The notes under the pieces are model-generated. The model searched no databases. It was not told the DNA's origin and worked only from the letters and a program-made list of their open reading frames with translations. This document shows, in pieces, positions 33,805 to 42,827 of a stretch of DNA of 64,000 nucleotides. The DNA comes from Oceanobacter mangrovi (GTDB taxonomy: Bacteria > Pseudomonadota > Gammaproteobacteria > Pseudomonadales > Oceanobacteraceae). The DNA lies in contig NZ_JAHXZR010000004.1 of assembly GCF_019740315.1 (NCBI RefSeq), positions 124,001 through 188,000 of the forward strand, read 5' to 3'. Numbering within the stretch: the first letter of the stretch is position 1; each line of letters starts with the position of its first letter. Both the position numbers and the translations under genes were made by a program.

Positions 33805-34626
33805 ATGACAGCAATAACAGAGCAGCCAGAGACCGCCAGTGAGCTGAAAGGCCAACTGTGGCTGGGCGAGCTGGGCAAGCGTGGACTGGCGGCAGAACAG
33901 ATAGACCTGTTACAGGCGATTGAATCCACCGGCTCTATTTCAGCGGCTGCCAAGGCGGTTGGTATCAGCTACAAGACAGCCTGGGAGCGGGTCGACACCA
34001 TGAACAACATGTCGCGTCAGCCGCTGGTGAGCCGAGCGGTGGGCGGTGCCAGGGGCGGTGGTACCGCGCTGACAGACTTTGGCCAGCAGATTGTCGCCGG
34101 CTTTGTTTCCTTGCAGGCAGCCCATCAGGAATTTCTGCAGCAACTCGGGCGCAAGGTGCAATCACTTAATGATGTGGCAGGATTTATGAGCAAGGGTTAT
34201 CTGAAGACCAGCATTCGCAACCAGTTTCGTGGTGAAGTGGTGCGAGTTATCCAGGGTGCAGTTAACAACGAAGTGCACGTGAAGATTTCTCGTCATGACG
34301 ACATGGTGGCCATCATCAGTGATGAAAGCTGTACGCTGCTGGGGTTGCAGCCGGGCGTTGAAGTTATGCTGTTGATTGAGCCGGGCAACATAATGTTGTC
34401 GCCGGACACCGCTGTGAAGGTCAGTGCCCGCAACCGTTTGACGGGGTGTGTCGCCCGTATCGTCAAGGGGGCGGTGAACAGTGATGTGGTGCTGGAGCTG
34501 GGTGATACCAAAACCCTGACAGTATCGGTAAGTAACGGCAGCCTGGCCGATCTGGCATTTGAAACTGGCCAGCTGGTAGCGGCCTTTTTCAAGGCCTCTA
34601 ACGTTGTGCTGCTGACCGAAGGCTGA
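33805..34626 (+). CDS. modE: Molybdate-responsive transcriptional regulator ModE
   Basis: ModE is 273 aa. It has an N-terminal winged-helix DNA-binding domain (LLQAIESTGSISAAAKAVG, and YKTAWERVDTMNNMSRQPLV) and two tandem Mop (molbindin) domains at about 130-195 and 205-270 (SIRNQFRGEVVRVIQGAVN, and SARNRLTGCVARIVKGAVN). It binds molybdate and represses transport genes when molybdenum is abundant. It lies tail to tail with modA (28-bp gap). The ModE operator at 35458 is its expected target. Confidence 0.94.
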   Translation: MTAITEQPETASELKGQLWLGELGKRGLAAEQIDLLQAIESTGSISAAAKAVGISYKTAWERVDTMNNMSRQPLVSRAVGGARGGGTALTDFGQQIVAGFVSLQAAHQEFLQQLGRKVQSLNDVAGFMSKGYLKTSIRNQFRGEVVRVIQGAVNNEVHVKISRHDDMVAIISDESCTLLGLQPGVEVMLLIEPGNIMLSPDTAVKVSARNRLTGCVARIVKGAVNSDVVLELGDTKTLTVSVSNGSLADLAFETGQLVAAFFKASNVVLLTEG

Positions 34627-34654
34627 CGTCAGATCAGCAGCAACAGAGCCTGGC

Positions 34655-35404
34655 TCAGCTGTCGAGGCTGTAGCCAAAGGCCAGAATTTGCTGTTTGGCA
34701 ACTTCTGAACGGAGGTATTGCAACAGCCGTTTGGCGGCTGGTTTGTCCGCCGCAGATTTCAGCAATACGGCGTCCTGACGGATCGGGCTGTACATTGTTT
34801 CCGGCACCACCCAGCTGCTGCCGCTGATAATTTTACCGTCCTGCATGATTTGCGACATGGCCACAAAACCCAGTTGGGCGTTGCCGCTGGCGACGTATTG
34901 CCAGGCTTGATTGATGTTTTCACCCATCACCCAGCTACCCTTGCTGCCATTAAGCCCCAGTTTGTCCATCACTTCGGTGGCTGCTTCGCCATAAGGTGCC
35001 AGTCGAGGGTTGGCCAGCGACAGCTTGCTGTAGTCTGATTGCTTCAGTTTTTCTTCCACATTGACGCCGTTATCGGCAGACCAGAGCACCAGAGTGCCCT
35101 TAGCGTAGGTGAAGCGACTGCCGCTAACGGCATCACCGGACTCTTCCAGCGCAATCGGCTTTTTCTGATCGGCAGATAGGAAAATATCAAACGGTGCGCC
35201 ATTACGGATTTGCGCCAGTAATTTGCCAGAAGAGCCGAATGACACTTTCACTTCATCACCGGTTTCCTGTTGATATTGCTCAACAATACGTTTCATGGGT
35301 GCTGTGAAATTGGCAGCTACAGCAACCATCAACTCGTCAGCCTGACTGATTGTGGCAGTACTGGCCAATATCAGGGTGGTTAATAGTTTTGTCCATTTTG
35401 TCAT
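34655..35404 (-). CDS. modA: Periplasmic molybdate-binding protein
   Basis: ModA is 249 aa with a signal peptide (MTKWTKLLTTLILASTATISQA). The molybdate-binding loops are seen in VAVAANFTAPMKRIVE, SFGSSGKLLAQI, NGAPFDIFLSADQ and AMSQIMQDGKI. It captures molybdate in the periplasm for ModBC. It is about 20 kb from modBC. Its promoter region contains the ModE operator shared with the porin gene. Confidence 0.93.
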   Translation of the reverse strand: MTKWTKLLTTLILASTATISQADELMVAVAANFTAPMKRIVEQYQQETGDEVKVSFGSSGKLLAQIRNGAPFDIFLSADQKKPIALEESGDAVSGSRFTYAKGTLVLWSADNGVNVEEKLKQSDYSKLSLANPRLAPYGEAATEVMDKLGLNGSKGSWVMGENINQAWQYVASGNAQLGFVAMSQIMQDGKIISGSSWVVPETMYSPIRQDAVLLKSAADKPAAKRLLQYLRSEVAKQQILAFGYSLDS

Positions 35405-35440
35405 GAGTTAAAGCCCCTTAATCATGTGTGGGATTGACAG

Positions 35441-35455
35441 TGCTAACCGTTAGCA
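35441..35455. promoter_or_regulatory. Second inverted repeat near the ModE operator
   Basis: TGCTAAC (35441-35447) and GTTAGCA (35449-35455) are perfect arms with a 1-bp centre, 3 bp from the ModE operator. It could be a further protein-binding site; which regulator would bind it is unknown. Confidence 0.4.
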
Positions 35456-35457
35456 TG

Positions 35458-35485
35458 TTCGCTATATATTACGGTATATAGCGAA
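35458..35485. promoter_or_regulatory. ModE operator between modA and the porin gene
   Basis: The 11-bp arm TTCGCTATATA (35458-35468) and its exact complement TATATAGCGAA (35475-35485) are separated by 6 bp. They match the ModE box (CGNTATATA-N6-8-TATATANCG). It lies 54 bp upstream of modA and 35 bp upstream of the porin start codon, so it can repress both. Possible -10 elements (TATATT) fall inside it. Confidence 0.88.
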
Positions 35486-35519
35486 ATATACCCATATTTT
35501 TTAAATGGAGAAATTACCA

Positions 35520-36638
35520 ATGCATTTATCCACTTTGGCCACTGTCACTTCCCTGGCCCTGGTTACTTTGGTTCCACAGCAAGCACAGGCACTTAAACTG
35601 CACGGCGATGAGCTGGAACTTTACGGCACCTTCCACATATCGGCGGACTATATGGATTCCGGCGTCAGTTCGGATGAGGTTAATACCGACAGCAAACTGA
35701 CCGATGGCAGTCTGTCGATTTCATCCAACTCCTCGCATATTGGCCTGCGCGGCAAAATCGCCAGCACCCTGGAAGGCATTGATCTGATCTGGCAGCTGGA
35801 ACAGAACCTGACGCTGGATGGCTCGTCGTCTGACACCTTCACCACCCGTAACAGTTACGCTGGTTTGGCCGGAGCCGACTGGTCAGTCAAGGCCGGTCGC
35901 TATGACACCCTGGCGAAGCGCATGTTTGTCGAGAACTCGATTTTCAAACACACGGTGGCGGACTACGGCATGATTCTGGGTGCTGCGTCTGGCAAGGGCG
36001 GCCTGATGAACAAACGGGCCGAGAACATGGTGCTGGGCGAATATCGCTTTGGCCTGGCGGATGGATCAATGCTGACACGCGCCATGTACTCGTCCGATGC
36101 TGACAAGTCATCCGGTACCACCGATGACAACGCCAACAAGATGCTGTCTGCCAGTTTGCAGTGGAGCAACAAGCAAACCCTGGTTGGGCTGGCCTGGGAT
36201 CACTGGGGCGACTTGTCTGGCACCATGGGACCTGTGTCTCTCTGGCGTGCTGCTATCCGGCAGGATTTTGGCACACTGCGGGCTGTCGCCTTGCTGGAAA
36301 AAATCAGCGTTGACGAAGTGACTGACACTAACCGCATGCTGGACCGTGATGCCCGCGGCATTCAGCTGTCCTGGAAGCCGGGTGACTGGCAACTGATGGC
36401 ACAATGGCTGAGTGCTTCCAGCTACAGCGGCAGCAGTGATACCGGCGCTCAGGCCTGGTCTGTGGGTGCTGTCTATCCAATCGCCAAAAAGAGCAACCTG
36501 TATCTGATGGCAACCAAAACTGATAACGAGGATGCAGCGACCTATCAGGGTGTTGATGGTACCCATGGCGATGAGTTGTCAGCGCTGGCGGGTGGTCAAC
36601 CTAAAGCGGTCTCAGCGGGCTTTGTAGTTACCTTCTGA
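35520..36638 (+). CDS. Outer-membrane porin divergent from modA
   Basis: The product is 372 aa; the start ATG at 35520 has GGAG 8 nt upstream, while the ATG at 35505 would lie ahead of that site. The signal peptide is MHLSTLATVTSLALVTLVPQ, cleaved after AQA. It is a Gram-negative trimeric porin of 16 strands: ELELYGTFHISADYMDSG at the start, repeated aromatic-ended beta strands, SHIGLRGKI and a C-terminal Phe (AGFVVTF). The shared ModE box suggests expression under molybdenum limitation and a role in molybdate uptake through the outer membrane; this is an inference. Confidence 0.85.
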   Translation: MHLSTLATVTSLALVTLVPQQAQALKLHGDELELYGTFHISADYMDSGVSSDEVNTDSKLTDGSLSISSNSSHIGLRGKIASTLEGIDLIWQLEQNLTLDGSSSDTFTTRNSYAGLAGADWSVKAGRYDTLAKRMFVENSIFKHTVADYGMILGAASGKGGLMNKRAENMVLGEYRFGLADGSMLTRAMYSSDADKSSGTTDDNANKMLSASLQWSNKQTLVGLAWDHWGDLSGTMGPVSLWRAAIRQDFGTLRAVALLEKISVDEVTDTNRMLDRDARGIQLSWKPGDWQLMAQWLSASSYSGSSDTGAQAWSVGAVYPIAKKSNLYLMATKTDNEDAATYQGVDGTHGDELSALAGGQPKAVSAGFVVTF

Positions 36639-37040
36639 TGGTTCTTTCTGAACCGTCGAACGGGCTGTGCACAGTGTGAGCTGTGCATAACTTGGCCTGT
36701 TTTGCCCCGGTGGAAAACTTCAGGGAAGTGGTCACGGCGTTCCGATTGGCATCTGAAAGTTGTCCTCAAGGATGAGGTGATGCTGCGGGGGACAATTCAG
36801 CTTTTTCCAAGTAATCAAACACTTGCCTGTCATCGTCTGAATAACCCGATGGCCAGATCAGAGGCAGTGGCAATGGCTGGTCTACATAACCAAATCATCT
36901 TTGTTGGCCGTGGACTTATTTTCAACCGTTGTATGAAGTTTCAATGACCGACTATCCACAGATTTTGTGGATAACTTTGGGTGTAAGCTGAAGAAAAAGT
37001 TCGTCGACCCAATAGCGGTACAGTGGTTTGTTTGTTTGGT
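36639..37040. other. Intergenic region between porin and kinase gene
   Basis: About 400 bp in which I find no gene that I can support. A plus-strand frame of 81 codons (36702-36947) has no plausible ribosome-binding site or family features. Imperfect repeats such as GCTGTGCACAGTGTGAGCTGTGC are present near 36664. Confidence 0.5.
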
Positions 37041-37079
37041 TAAAAAATGATCAATCTCGCAGTGGTTGCCACTGCGAGA
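37041..37079 (-). terminator. Terminator of the PfkB kinase gene (minus strand)
   Basis: TCTCGCAGTGG (37055-37065) and CCACTGCGAGA (37069-37079) form an 11-bp perfect stem. On the minus strand it is followed by ATTGATCATTTTTTAACC with a T-run. Confidence 0.8.
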
Positions 37080-37092
37080 CCAAATAGCGGGA

Positions 37093-38088
37093 TCAGCCGT
37101 TCAGGTGTTGCTTCAGCGGTTCGTGCTGCTCAGCTTCCAGACGTGGGCCAAACTGGCTGACAATCTGGGCAGAGGCGGCAGAAGCCAAACGGCCGGCGGC
37201 GGCAAAATCATGACCATGGGTAATGGCGTAAAGAAATGCACCCGCAAACATGTCGCCAGCGCCGTTGGTGTCGCGGGCGGTCACTGCGTGTGGGGCAATC
37301 TGGTGCAAGGTGCTGCCATCCCAGGCAACTGCACCATCACTGCCACAGGTAATGGCGAAGTTGGCCGCTTTCTGTTTCAGGGCTTCCACGGCCTCTTCAA
37401 CACTGGCCGTTTCGGTCAGCAGCATGGCTTCCTGTTCATTACAGAACAGCAGGTCAACGCCTTCGCCGAGGATTTCCAGAATGCCGTCGCGGAAGTATTG
37501 AACCATCGCCGGGTCGGAGCAGGTCATGGCAACCTTGACGTTGTGCTTGCGGGCCAGTTCACGTACCTGGATGGCGGCGGCGCGCGAGGTATCGCCGGTA
37601 ACCAGATAACCTTCTATATAGACGTATTCAGAAGCGGCAATGGCGTCTTCGTGAATATGGCCTTCATGCAGCTCTGAAGTAATACCGAGGAAAGTGTTCA
37701 TGGTGCGTTCGGCGTCGGGGGTGACCATTACCAGACATTTGCCAGTGGTTCCTTCTTCACGGTCGGCGCCCAGGTTGGTGGCAACACCGGCGGCCTGCAG
37801 GTCGCTGGCATAAAAATCACCAGACTCATCGTTGGCGACGTTACAGGTGTAGAAGGTTTTGGCGCCAAAATAGCTGGCACCAATAATGGTGTTGGCAGCA
37901 CTGCCTCCACAGGCGCGCTTTTTCAGACCGTATTCATCCATTAACAGCGCCAGCAGTTGCTGCTGCTTTTCTTCATCGATCAGGGTCATCACACCTTTTT
38001 CGATACCGGCCTTCTCGAAGAAGGTGTCTTCTACTTCAAATTCCTTGTCGACCAGTGCGTTGCCGATGCCAAAAATGTGATAACCCAT
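37093..38088 (-). CDS. PfkB-family kinase, probably adenosine kinase
   Basis: The product is 331 aa. It is a ribokinase fold with the N-terminal GIGNALVDKEFEV, the sugar-contacting CGGSAANTIIGASYFGA, and the C-terminal catalytic signature DTNGAGDMFAGAFLYA with the base Asp. Its best fit is the bacterial adenosine-kinase-like branch that phosphorylates nucleosides. It is a single gene with its own terminator. Substrate not certain. Confidence 0.85.
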   Translation of the reverse strand: MGYHIFGIGNALVDKEFEVEDTFFEKAGIEKGVMTLIDEEKQQQLLALLMDEYGLKKRACGGSAANTIIGASYFGAKTFYTCNVANDESGDFYASDLQAAGVATNLGADREEGTTGKCLVMVTPDAERTMNTFLGITSELHEGHIHEDAIAASEYVYIEGYLVTGDTSRAAAIQVRELARKHNVKVAMTCSDPAMVQYFRDGILEILGEGVDLLFCNEQEAMLLTETASVEEAVEALKQKAANFAITCGSDGAVAWDGSTLHQIAPHAVTARDTNGAGDMFAGAFLYAITHGHDFAAAGRLASAASAQIVSQFGPRLEAEQHEPLKQHLNG

Positions 38089-38240
38089 AATATGTCTCTT
38101 GCGGTTGGTGAATCGTGAGTGGCCAGTGTAACAAATTCAGCGGCCGGGGCATCGCCGCCAAATGGACAGCTCTGTGCCAGGATCCGACGCTGGTGGCTGA
38201 AATCATTTCGTCGGCGGGGGCTTGTGTATATCATGCCGCG

Positions 38241-39383
38241 ATGAATTCTGTATCCCGCTTCATCAAGCATCATCAGCGTACCCGGCATGCGGTCTATCAG
38301 ACCGAAGCCAACATTATCCGTTCGCTCAAGCGTACCGCTATGACGCTGGCCGGGCTGGTGCTGGTGCATACTGCTGCCATGGTGTGGCTGGAAGGACTGG
38401 GCTGGTGGCCAGCGTTCTGGCTCACCATGACGACGCTGACGACGGTGGGTTATGGTGACTTGTCGGCGCAGACACCGGCAGGCCAGCTGGCCACCATTCT
38501 GTTGATATACGGTGCCGGTATCACACTGATGACCTTTTTGGTCAGTGATTATGTTGATTACCGCATTGCCCGCCGGGAACGCATTCGCACAGGACACTGG
38601 GACTGGAACATGGCCGATCACATCCTCATCATCAATGCTCCCAAATACAACCGGGAAGCCTATTTCTGGCGCATGATCAGCCAGATACGCCAGAGCAAGG
38701 AATACGCCGATACGCCGATCATGTTGCTCAATGAAGAGTTCGCCGACGGTTTGCCCGACAGTCTGCGGCGCCTGGGCGTGGTGCATGTGAATGGACTGGC
38801 CAGTCGGCCGGATGATCTCAAGCGCGCCGGAGCCGAGCGTGCTTGCCACATCGTGGTGCTGGCGCGAGACGAATATTCCTCTGACAGTGACAGTTATACC
38901 TTTGATGTGTGTTACCGGTTGTTTGAACGCCATTTGGGGCCACGGGTGATTGCGGAGGTAGTGGAAGACGAGAACCGCGAGCGGCTGCGCGATCTGAAAA
39001 TCAAAACCATGTTGCGGCCCATCCGTTCCTATCCGGAAATCATTGTGCGCTCAATGGTTGCTCCCGGTGTCGAACTGATTATTGAAGACATGTTTACCCA
39101 CGCCAACGACCACACGGTGCGTTATCCGGTATGGCTGGAAGGTGAGCGCTGGGCAGACGTGGTCAACGCTGTGGTGCAGAGCAATCTCGGCACGCCGCTG
39201 GCGTATGTCAGCAAGGACGGTGTGGTTGCGCCGCATCCGGATGGTGATGATCGGGTGCACGCCCAGTCGATTCTGGTATTGGTACATACCGAAAAGGTGC
39301 CGTCGATCCGGGATATCCAGAGCGCCATCGAAATCCACTTCAACATGCGGCTGGCCGATATCGACAAGGATGAGCAGCCGTAA
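38241..39383 (+). CDS. Potassium channel with RCK/TrkA-N domain
   Basis: The product is 380 aa; the start at 38241 is preferred because the longer frame (from 38115) overlaps the promoter region of the divergent kinase gene and lacks family features. It has a two-transmembrane pore unit: helix TAMTLAGLVLVHTAAMVWLE, selectivity filter TTVGYGDL and helix TILLIYGAGITLMTFLVSDY. A cytoplasmic nucleotide-binding TrkA-N-like domain follows (about 125-380), with LGVVHVNGLASRPDDLKRAG. It is an inner-membrane K+ channel. Confidence 0.85.
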   Translation: MNSVSRFIKHHQRTRHAVYQTEANIIRSLKRTAMTLAGLVLVHTAAMVWLEGLGWWPAFWLTMTTLTTVGYGDLSAQTPAGQLATILLIYGAGITLMTFLVSDYVDYRIARRERIRTGHWDWNMADHILIINAPKYNREAYFWRMISQIRQSKEYADTPIMLLNEEFADGLPDSLRRLGVVHVNGLASRPDDLKRAGAERACHIVVLARDEYSSDSDSYTFDVCYRLFERHLGPRVIAEVVEDENRERLRDLKIKTMLRPIRSYPEIIVRSMVAPGVELIIEDMFTHANDHTVRYPVWLEGERWADVVNAVVQSNLGTPLAYVSKDGVVAPHPDGDDRVHAQSILVLVHTEKVPSIRDIQSAIEIHFNMRLADIDKDEQP

Positions 39384-39496
39384 CGATTGCTGGCTTTTGT
39401 TGGCAAGCTGACTTTCAGGCAGCTTTAACCGCTGTACCGCTTCCCGCCAGGCGTTACCCTGAGGATTGATCCACAGCGGCTGGCGGGGGATAGTCT

Positions 39497-39736
39497 ATGG
39501 CACGTTATCGACGCACTTCCTTGGGGGCTCTGTGGATTGGCTTGCTGGTGGTTGTCGTGGCGAGTATTCACTCCCTGCAACAATCCTTGTTGGGCCCAGG
39601 CACGGTCGCTGCCTGTGATATTTGTATGGCGGCCGCTGAGCCGCCAGCCTGGATGCCGTTGTCGGTGATTGCGCTGGTCGCCTGGTTGCTGGATCTGTGG
39701 CCACAGATGTTGCTGCCGTTCTGGTTGACGCCTTGA
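39497..39736 (+). CDS. Small putative membrane protein (79 aa)
   Basis: The start ATG has GGGGGA a few bases upstream. Two hydrophobic segments (LGALWIGLLVVVVASIHSL, and LSVIALVAWLLDLWPQMLL) flank a loop with two cysteines (CDIC). No family is recognised. It is probably real because it has a good ribosome-binding site and a hydrophobic pattern, but it may be a chance frame. Confidence 0.45.
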   Translation: MARYRRTSLGALWIGLLVVVVASIHSLQQSLLGPGTVAACDICMAAAEPPAWMPLSVIALVAWLLDLWPQMLLPFWLTP

Positions 39737-39801
39737 GGAAGCCGCCTTGCTTATCTGGCTGGCGCCAGACAGCCACTGCTCATCACCGAATCAACATCCT
39801 C

Positions 39802-39841
39802 ACTGCGGTTTGAATCCTGCCTTGCTGAACCGCAGTTTTTA
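39802..39841 (+). terminator. Rho-independent terminator upstream of birA
   Basis: ACTGCGGTT (39802-39810) pairs with AACCGCAGT (39828-39836), and a T-run follows. It ends the transcript of the preceding plus-strand gene(s). Confidence 0.7.
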
Positions 39842-39908
39842 TTCACAACATTCGTGCCTTACGCCGCATCTGCTATAGTCGCCAGGTTATATACCCGGAG
39901 GCGAGTGG

Positions 39909-40865
39909 ATGCTCAGTCAGTTACTGGCATTATTATCAGATGGTCGTTTTCATTCCGGTGATGATCTGGGCGAAGCCCTGGGCGTCAGTCGGGCGGCTGT
40001 CTGGAAGCACATGAAAAAGCTGGATGATCTGGATATCCCGTATTCATCCGTAAAAGGCAAAGGCTATCGCTTGCACGATGCTATCGAGTTGCTCGATGCC
40101 GAACGCATTGGTGCTGAACTCACTCACTCCATTGACTGCCTCGACATTCTGCTGGATGTGGATTCCACCAACAGCTGGCTGTTCGAACGGGCGCCAGATC
40201 ATCTCGGCAAACGCTATGCGGTGTTGGCCGAGAAACAGAATCAGGGTAGAGGTCGTCGTGGGCGCCAGTGGGTCAGTCCGTTCGGCAAGAACATCTACCT
40301 GTCGTTTCTGGTGACGCTGCCGGGTAGCTTGCAGGACCAGGAAGGCCTGAGCCTGATGGTAGCGATTGCGGTCGAGCGGGCGCTGACCAAACTGGGTCTT
40401 GCTGGTATTGGTCTGAAGTGGCCCAACGATGTCTATCTGGATGGCAAAAAAGTCGCTGGTATCCTGCTTGAAGGACGTCAGACCCAGCCGGATTTTTGCC
40501 AGATTGTCGTAGGTATCGGCCTTAACGTGATGCTCAGTGAGCGCGATGCCGAACGCATTGATCAGCCGTGGGCAGCTTTGCGCCAATACCAGCCGCAAGT
40601 TTCGCGTAATCGGATTGCCGGTGTGCTGATTGATCAGCTCAACAGCATGGTGGACGATTTTAAACGTGACGGTTTTGAGCCCTGGGTTAAATACTGGGCT
40701 GATCGGGATGTTTTCTATCGCCGTGAAGTGTTGCTGTCCGGTGGTAATGAACACCGGGTCGGGGTGGTGAAGGGCGTTAATCGCAAGGGTGAGCTGTTGC
40801 TGCAAACCGAGCGTGGTATGGAAGTGGTAGTGGCTGGAGAGTTAAGTGTCCGTCCTGTTGATTGA
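39909..40865 (+). CDS. birA: Biotin-protein ligase / biotin operon repressor
   Basis: BirA is 318 aa. An N-terminal helix-turn-helix (DDLGEALGVSRAAVWKHMKK) is followed by the catalytic core with GRGRRGRQWVSPFGKNIYLS and KWPNDVYLDGKKVAGIL. It adenylates biotin and joins it to carboxylase carrier proteins, and represses biotin synthesis. It overlaps coaX by 20 bp. Confidence 0.95.
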   Translation: MLSQLLALLSDGRFHSGDDLGEALGVSRAAVWKHMKKLDDLDIPYSSVKGKGYRLHDAIELLDAERIGAELTHSIDCLDILLDVDSTNSWLFERAPDHLGKRYAVLAEKQNQGRGRRGRQWVSPFGKNIYLSFLVTLPGSLQDQEGLSLMVAIAVERALTKLGLAGIGLKWPNDVYLDGKKVAGILLEGRQTQPDFCQIVVGIGLNVMLSERDAERIDQPWAALRQYQPQVSRNRIAGVLIDQLNSMVDDFKRDGFEPWVKYWADRDVFYRREVLLSGGNEHRVGVVKGVNRKGELLLQTERGMEVVVAGELSVRPVD

Positions 40866-41559
40866 TGCCGGCAATAGCCGTATTAAATGGCGTTATCAGG
40901 ATTCTGATGGCACCCGTGTGCTGGGCGGCTGTGACCACGCTGACGTGATCGAGCAATCCTGGCCGGAAGTTGCCCGGGTACTGGTTTCCAGCGTGCATGA
41001 CAATCCCTGGCTGCGGGCGCAGCTGGAGCAGCAGTTTGGCAACTGCCTGGTTTGGTTGTCGCGGGCGCTGGAAGACTATCCGGATTTCGAACATTGTTAC
41101 CCGCAACCGGGGCGACTCGGAGTGGATCGCTGGCTGGCTATGCTGGGCGCGCGTCAGCATCGTGATGGCAACCTGCTGGTGATTGATTCCGGTACGGCAT
41201 TGACCATTGACCTGCTGTCCGACAGTAACCGCCATCTGGGCGGATATATTGTGCCGGGTCTCACACTGGCACAGCAGTCGCTCTGGCAAAATACCGAACG
41301 GGTTCGTCCCTATGCTGATGAAGTGCGCAGTGAGCACTTGCAGCCAGGTACGGATACGGTTGGCTGCGTCAGTGCCGGAGTGCGTTGCCAGCAAGTGGCG
41401 TTTGTCAGTCATGTCATTTCCAGTCACAGTCAATATCAGCCGTTTTTTACCGGCGGCGATGGCGAATGGCTGGCCAAAAACCTTGGCCACAGTTATTGGC
41501 CTGAACTTATCTTCGATGGATTGGATGCTCTATGCGCTGGATATTTTTCTGTCTGGTAG
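40846..41559 (+). CDS. coaX: Type III pantothenate kinase
   Basis: CoaX is 237 aa from a GTG at 40846 inside birA. It is an ASKHA fold: LLIDAGNSRIKWR at the start, RPGDRWLAMLGA-type segment (LGVDRWLAMLGARQH) and VIDSGTALTIDLL with the catalytic Asp, then GGYIVPGLTLAQQSL. It phosphorylates pantothenate in coenzyme A synthesis. The following SPOR gene overlaps its end by 28 bp. Confidence 0.93.
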   Translation: MSVLLIDAGNSRIKWRYQDSDGTRVLGGCDHADVIEQSWPEVARVLVSSVHDNPWLRAQLEQQFGNCLVWLSRALEDYPDFEHCYPQPGRLGVDRWLAMLGARQHRDGNLLVIDSGTALTIDLLSDSNRHLGGYIVPGLTLAQQSLWQNTERVRPYADEVRSEHLQPGTDTVGCVSAGVRCQQVAFVSHVISSHSQYQPFFTGGDGEWLAKNLGHSYWPELIFDGLDALCAGYFSVW

Positions 41560-42185
41560 TGCTGAATCTGGCAGTCTTGCTGTTCTACTGGAATCAGTCA
41601 GAGGTTGCAGTGGTAACGGATCAGCCGTTGGAGCTGGCCAGTGGTCAGCGGCTGACGCTGATTTCTGAAGCGGCAGTGAGCCTGCCAAAGCGCAGCCAGC
41701 AAGTGGTCACAGAACAGAAGCAACAGCTCTGTTTTCTGCTCGGACCCTATCAGGATCAACTGGATGCCAATTATGCCCGCGCCCGGGCAACCTCACTGGG
41801 CATCGCTGGTGATACCGTGATCACGGAATTGCCAACCGATACGGCCAAGGAGTTTTGGGTCTACGTACCTCCCAGGGCCAGTCGGGAAGAAGCTCGCAAG
41901 GTCTTGCGTGAATTGCAGCAACGCAAGGTTGATAGTTACATCATCAATACCGGTGAGCTGGCTGACGGGATTTCACTGGGGCTGTTCCGCCAGCGTGAGT
42001 CAGCTGACCTGGTTGCCAGCAAGGTACGCAGCTTTAATATCCCGGTAGAAGTAAAAGCCAAGAACGAAATGCAGCAGGAGTTCTGGCTGCAGGTTGTTAA
42101 CAAGCCGGACTTTGGAGACAAGCTGCGTGAGCGTATCAAGGCTGATGATGATGTTAGCTGGCAAATGACCGACTGCCTGCGTTGA
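41532..42185 (+). CDS. SPOR-domain-like membrane-anchored protein
   Basis: The product is 217 aa. One N-terminal transmembrane segment (MRWIFFCLVVLNLAVLLFYW) anchors a periplasmic portion. Residues about 100-175 resemble a SPOR domain (FWVYVPPRASREEARKVLRE, then DGISLGLFRQRESADLVASK), which binds denuded septal peptidoglycan. It is co-transcribed with coaX, the usual gammaproteobacterial arrangement. Function inferred from the domain. Confidence 0.8.
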   Translation: MRWIFFCLVVLNLAVLLFYWNQSEVAVVTDQPLELASGQRLTLISEAAVSLPKRSQQVVTEQKQQLCFLLGPYQDQLDANYARARATSLGIAGDTVITELPTDTAKEFWVYVPPRASREEARKVLRELQQRKVDSYIINTGELADGISLGLFRQRESADLVASKVRSFNIPVEVKAKNEMQQEFWLQVVNKPDFGDKLRERIKADDDVSWQMTDCLR

Positions 42186-42287
42186 TTAACTGATTTTGCT
42201 ATAGAAGAAGGAATAACCTTCTGGTTGGCTGTTATTTAACCAAAATGAAGTAAAAGCGCTAAGTTCATAAAAAATATAAAAAAAGTG

Positions 42288-42316
42288 TTGACGACCAAGG
42301 GTCTGAAACATATAGT
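42288..42316 (+). promoter_or_regulatory. Promoter of the tRNA-tufB operon
   Basis: TTGACG (42288-42293), 17-bp spacer and TATAGT (42311-42316) form a near-consensus sigma-70 promoter. It would direct tRNA-Tyr, tRNA-Gly, tRNA-Thr and tufB. Confidence 0.85.
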
Positions 42317-42379
42317 ACGCGCCATCAAAGCCGCAGCGGCAACGGCCAGCAGCTATAAACGTGGTTTTGAAAACAATTA

Positions 42380-42463
42380 GGTGGGGTTCCCGAGCGGCCA
42401 AAGGGATCAGACTGTAAATCTGACGCGAAAGCTTCGCTGGTTCGAATCCAGCCCCCACCACCA
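42380..42463 (+). tRNA. tRNA-Tyr (GTA)
   Basis: It is an 84-nt type II tRNA with a long variable arm. The acceptor GGTGGGG pairs with CCCCACC, the anticodon GTA lies in ACTGTAAATC, and CCA is encoded. Confidence 0.97.
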
Positions 42464-42539
42464 TATTCAGAGTCATCGCCAGGGCGGTGTCTTCGGAGCG
42501 AGGCAAAAGCCTGCTGTTCCGGCGAAAGCCAAAAGGTTC

Positions 42540-42613
42540 GCGGGTATAGTTCAATGGTAGAACCTTAGCCTTCCAAGCTAATGATGCGGGTTCGATTCCC
42601 GCTACCCGCTCCA
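42540..42613 (+). tRNA. tRNA-Gly (TCC)
   Basis: The acceptor GCGGGTA pairs with TACCCGC, the anticodon TCC is in GCCTTCCAAGC, and CCA is encoded. The T-arm GGGTTCGATTCCC is present. Confidence 0.97.
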
Positions 42614-42659
42614 GAAAATTCAGTACTGCGGTAGTAAGGCTGAATTCAAAAGGTGTTTA

Positions 42660-42735
<76 letters not shown>

Positions 42736-42827
42736 TTATTTTAAAGTGACAAAAAGGTAGGCATTAGGCCTGCCTTTTTGTGTATGTGTCGGTCTGAAAT
42801 CTACCACCACGTAAGAGAGAGAAGGTC

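Noticed and set aside
36702-36947. 81-codon plus-strand frame after the porin gene
   Set aside because: No ribosome-binding site, no recognisable pattern, and it lies in a region with imperfect repeats; treated as non-coding.
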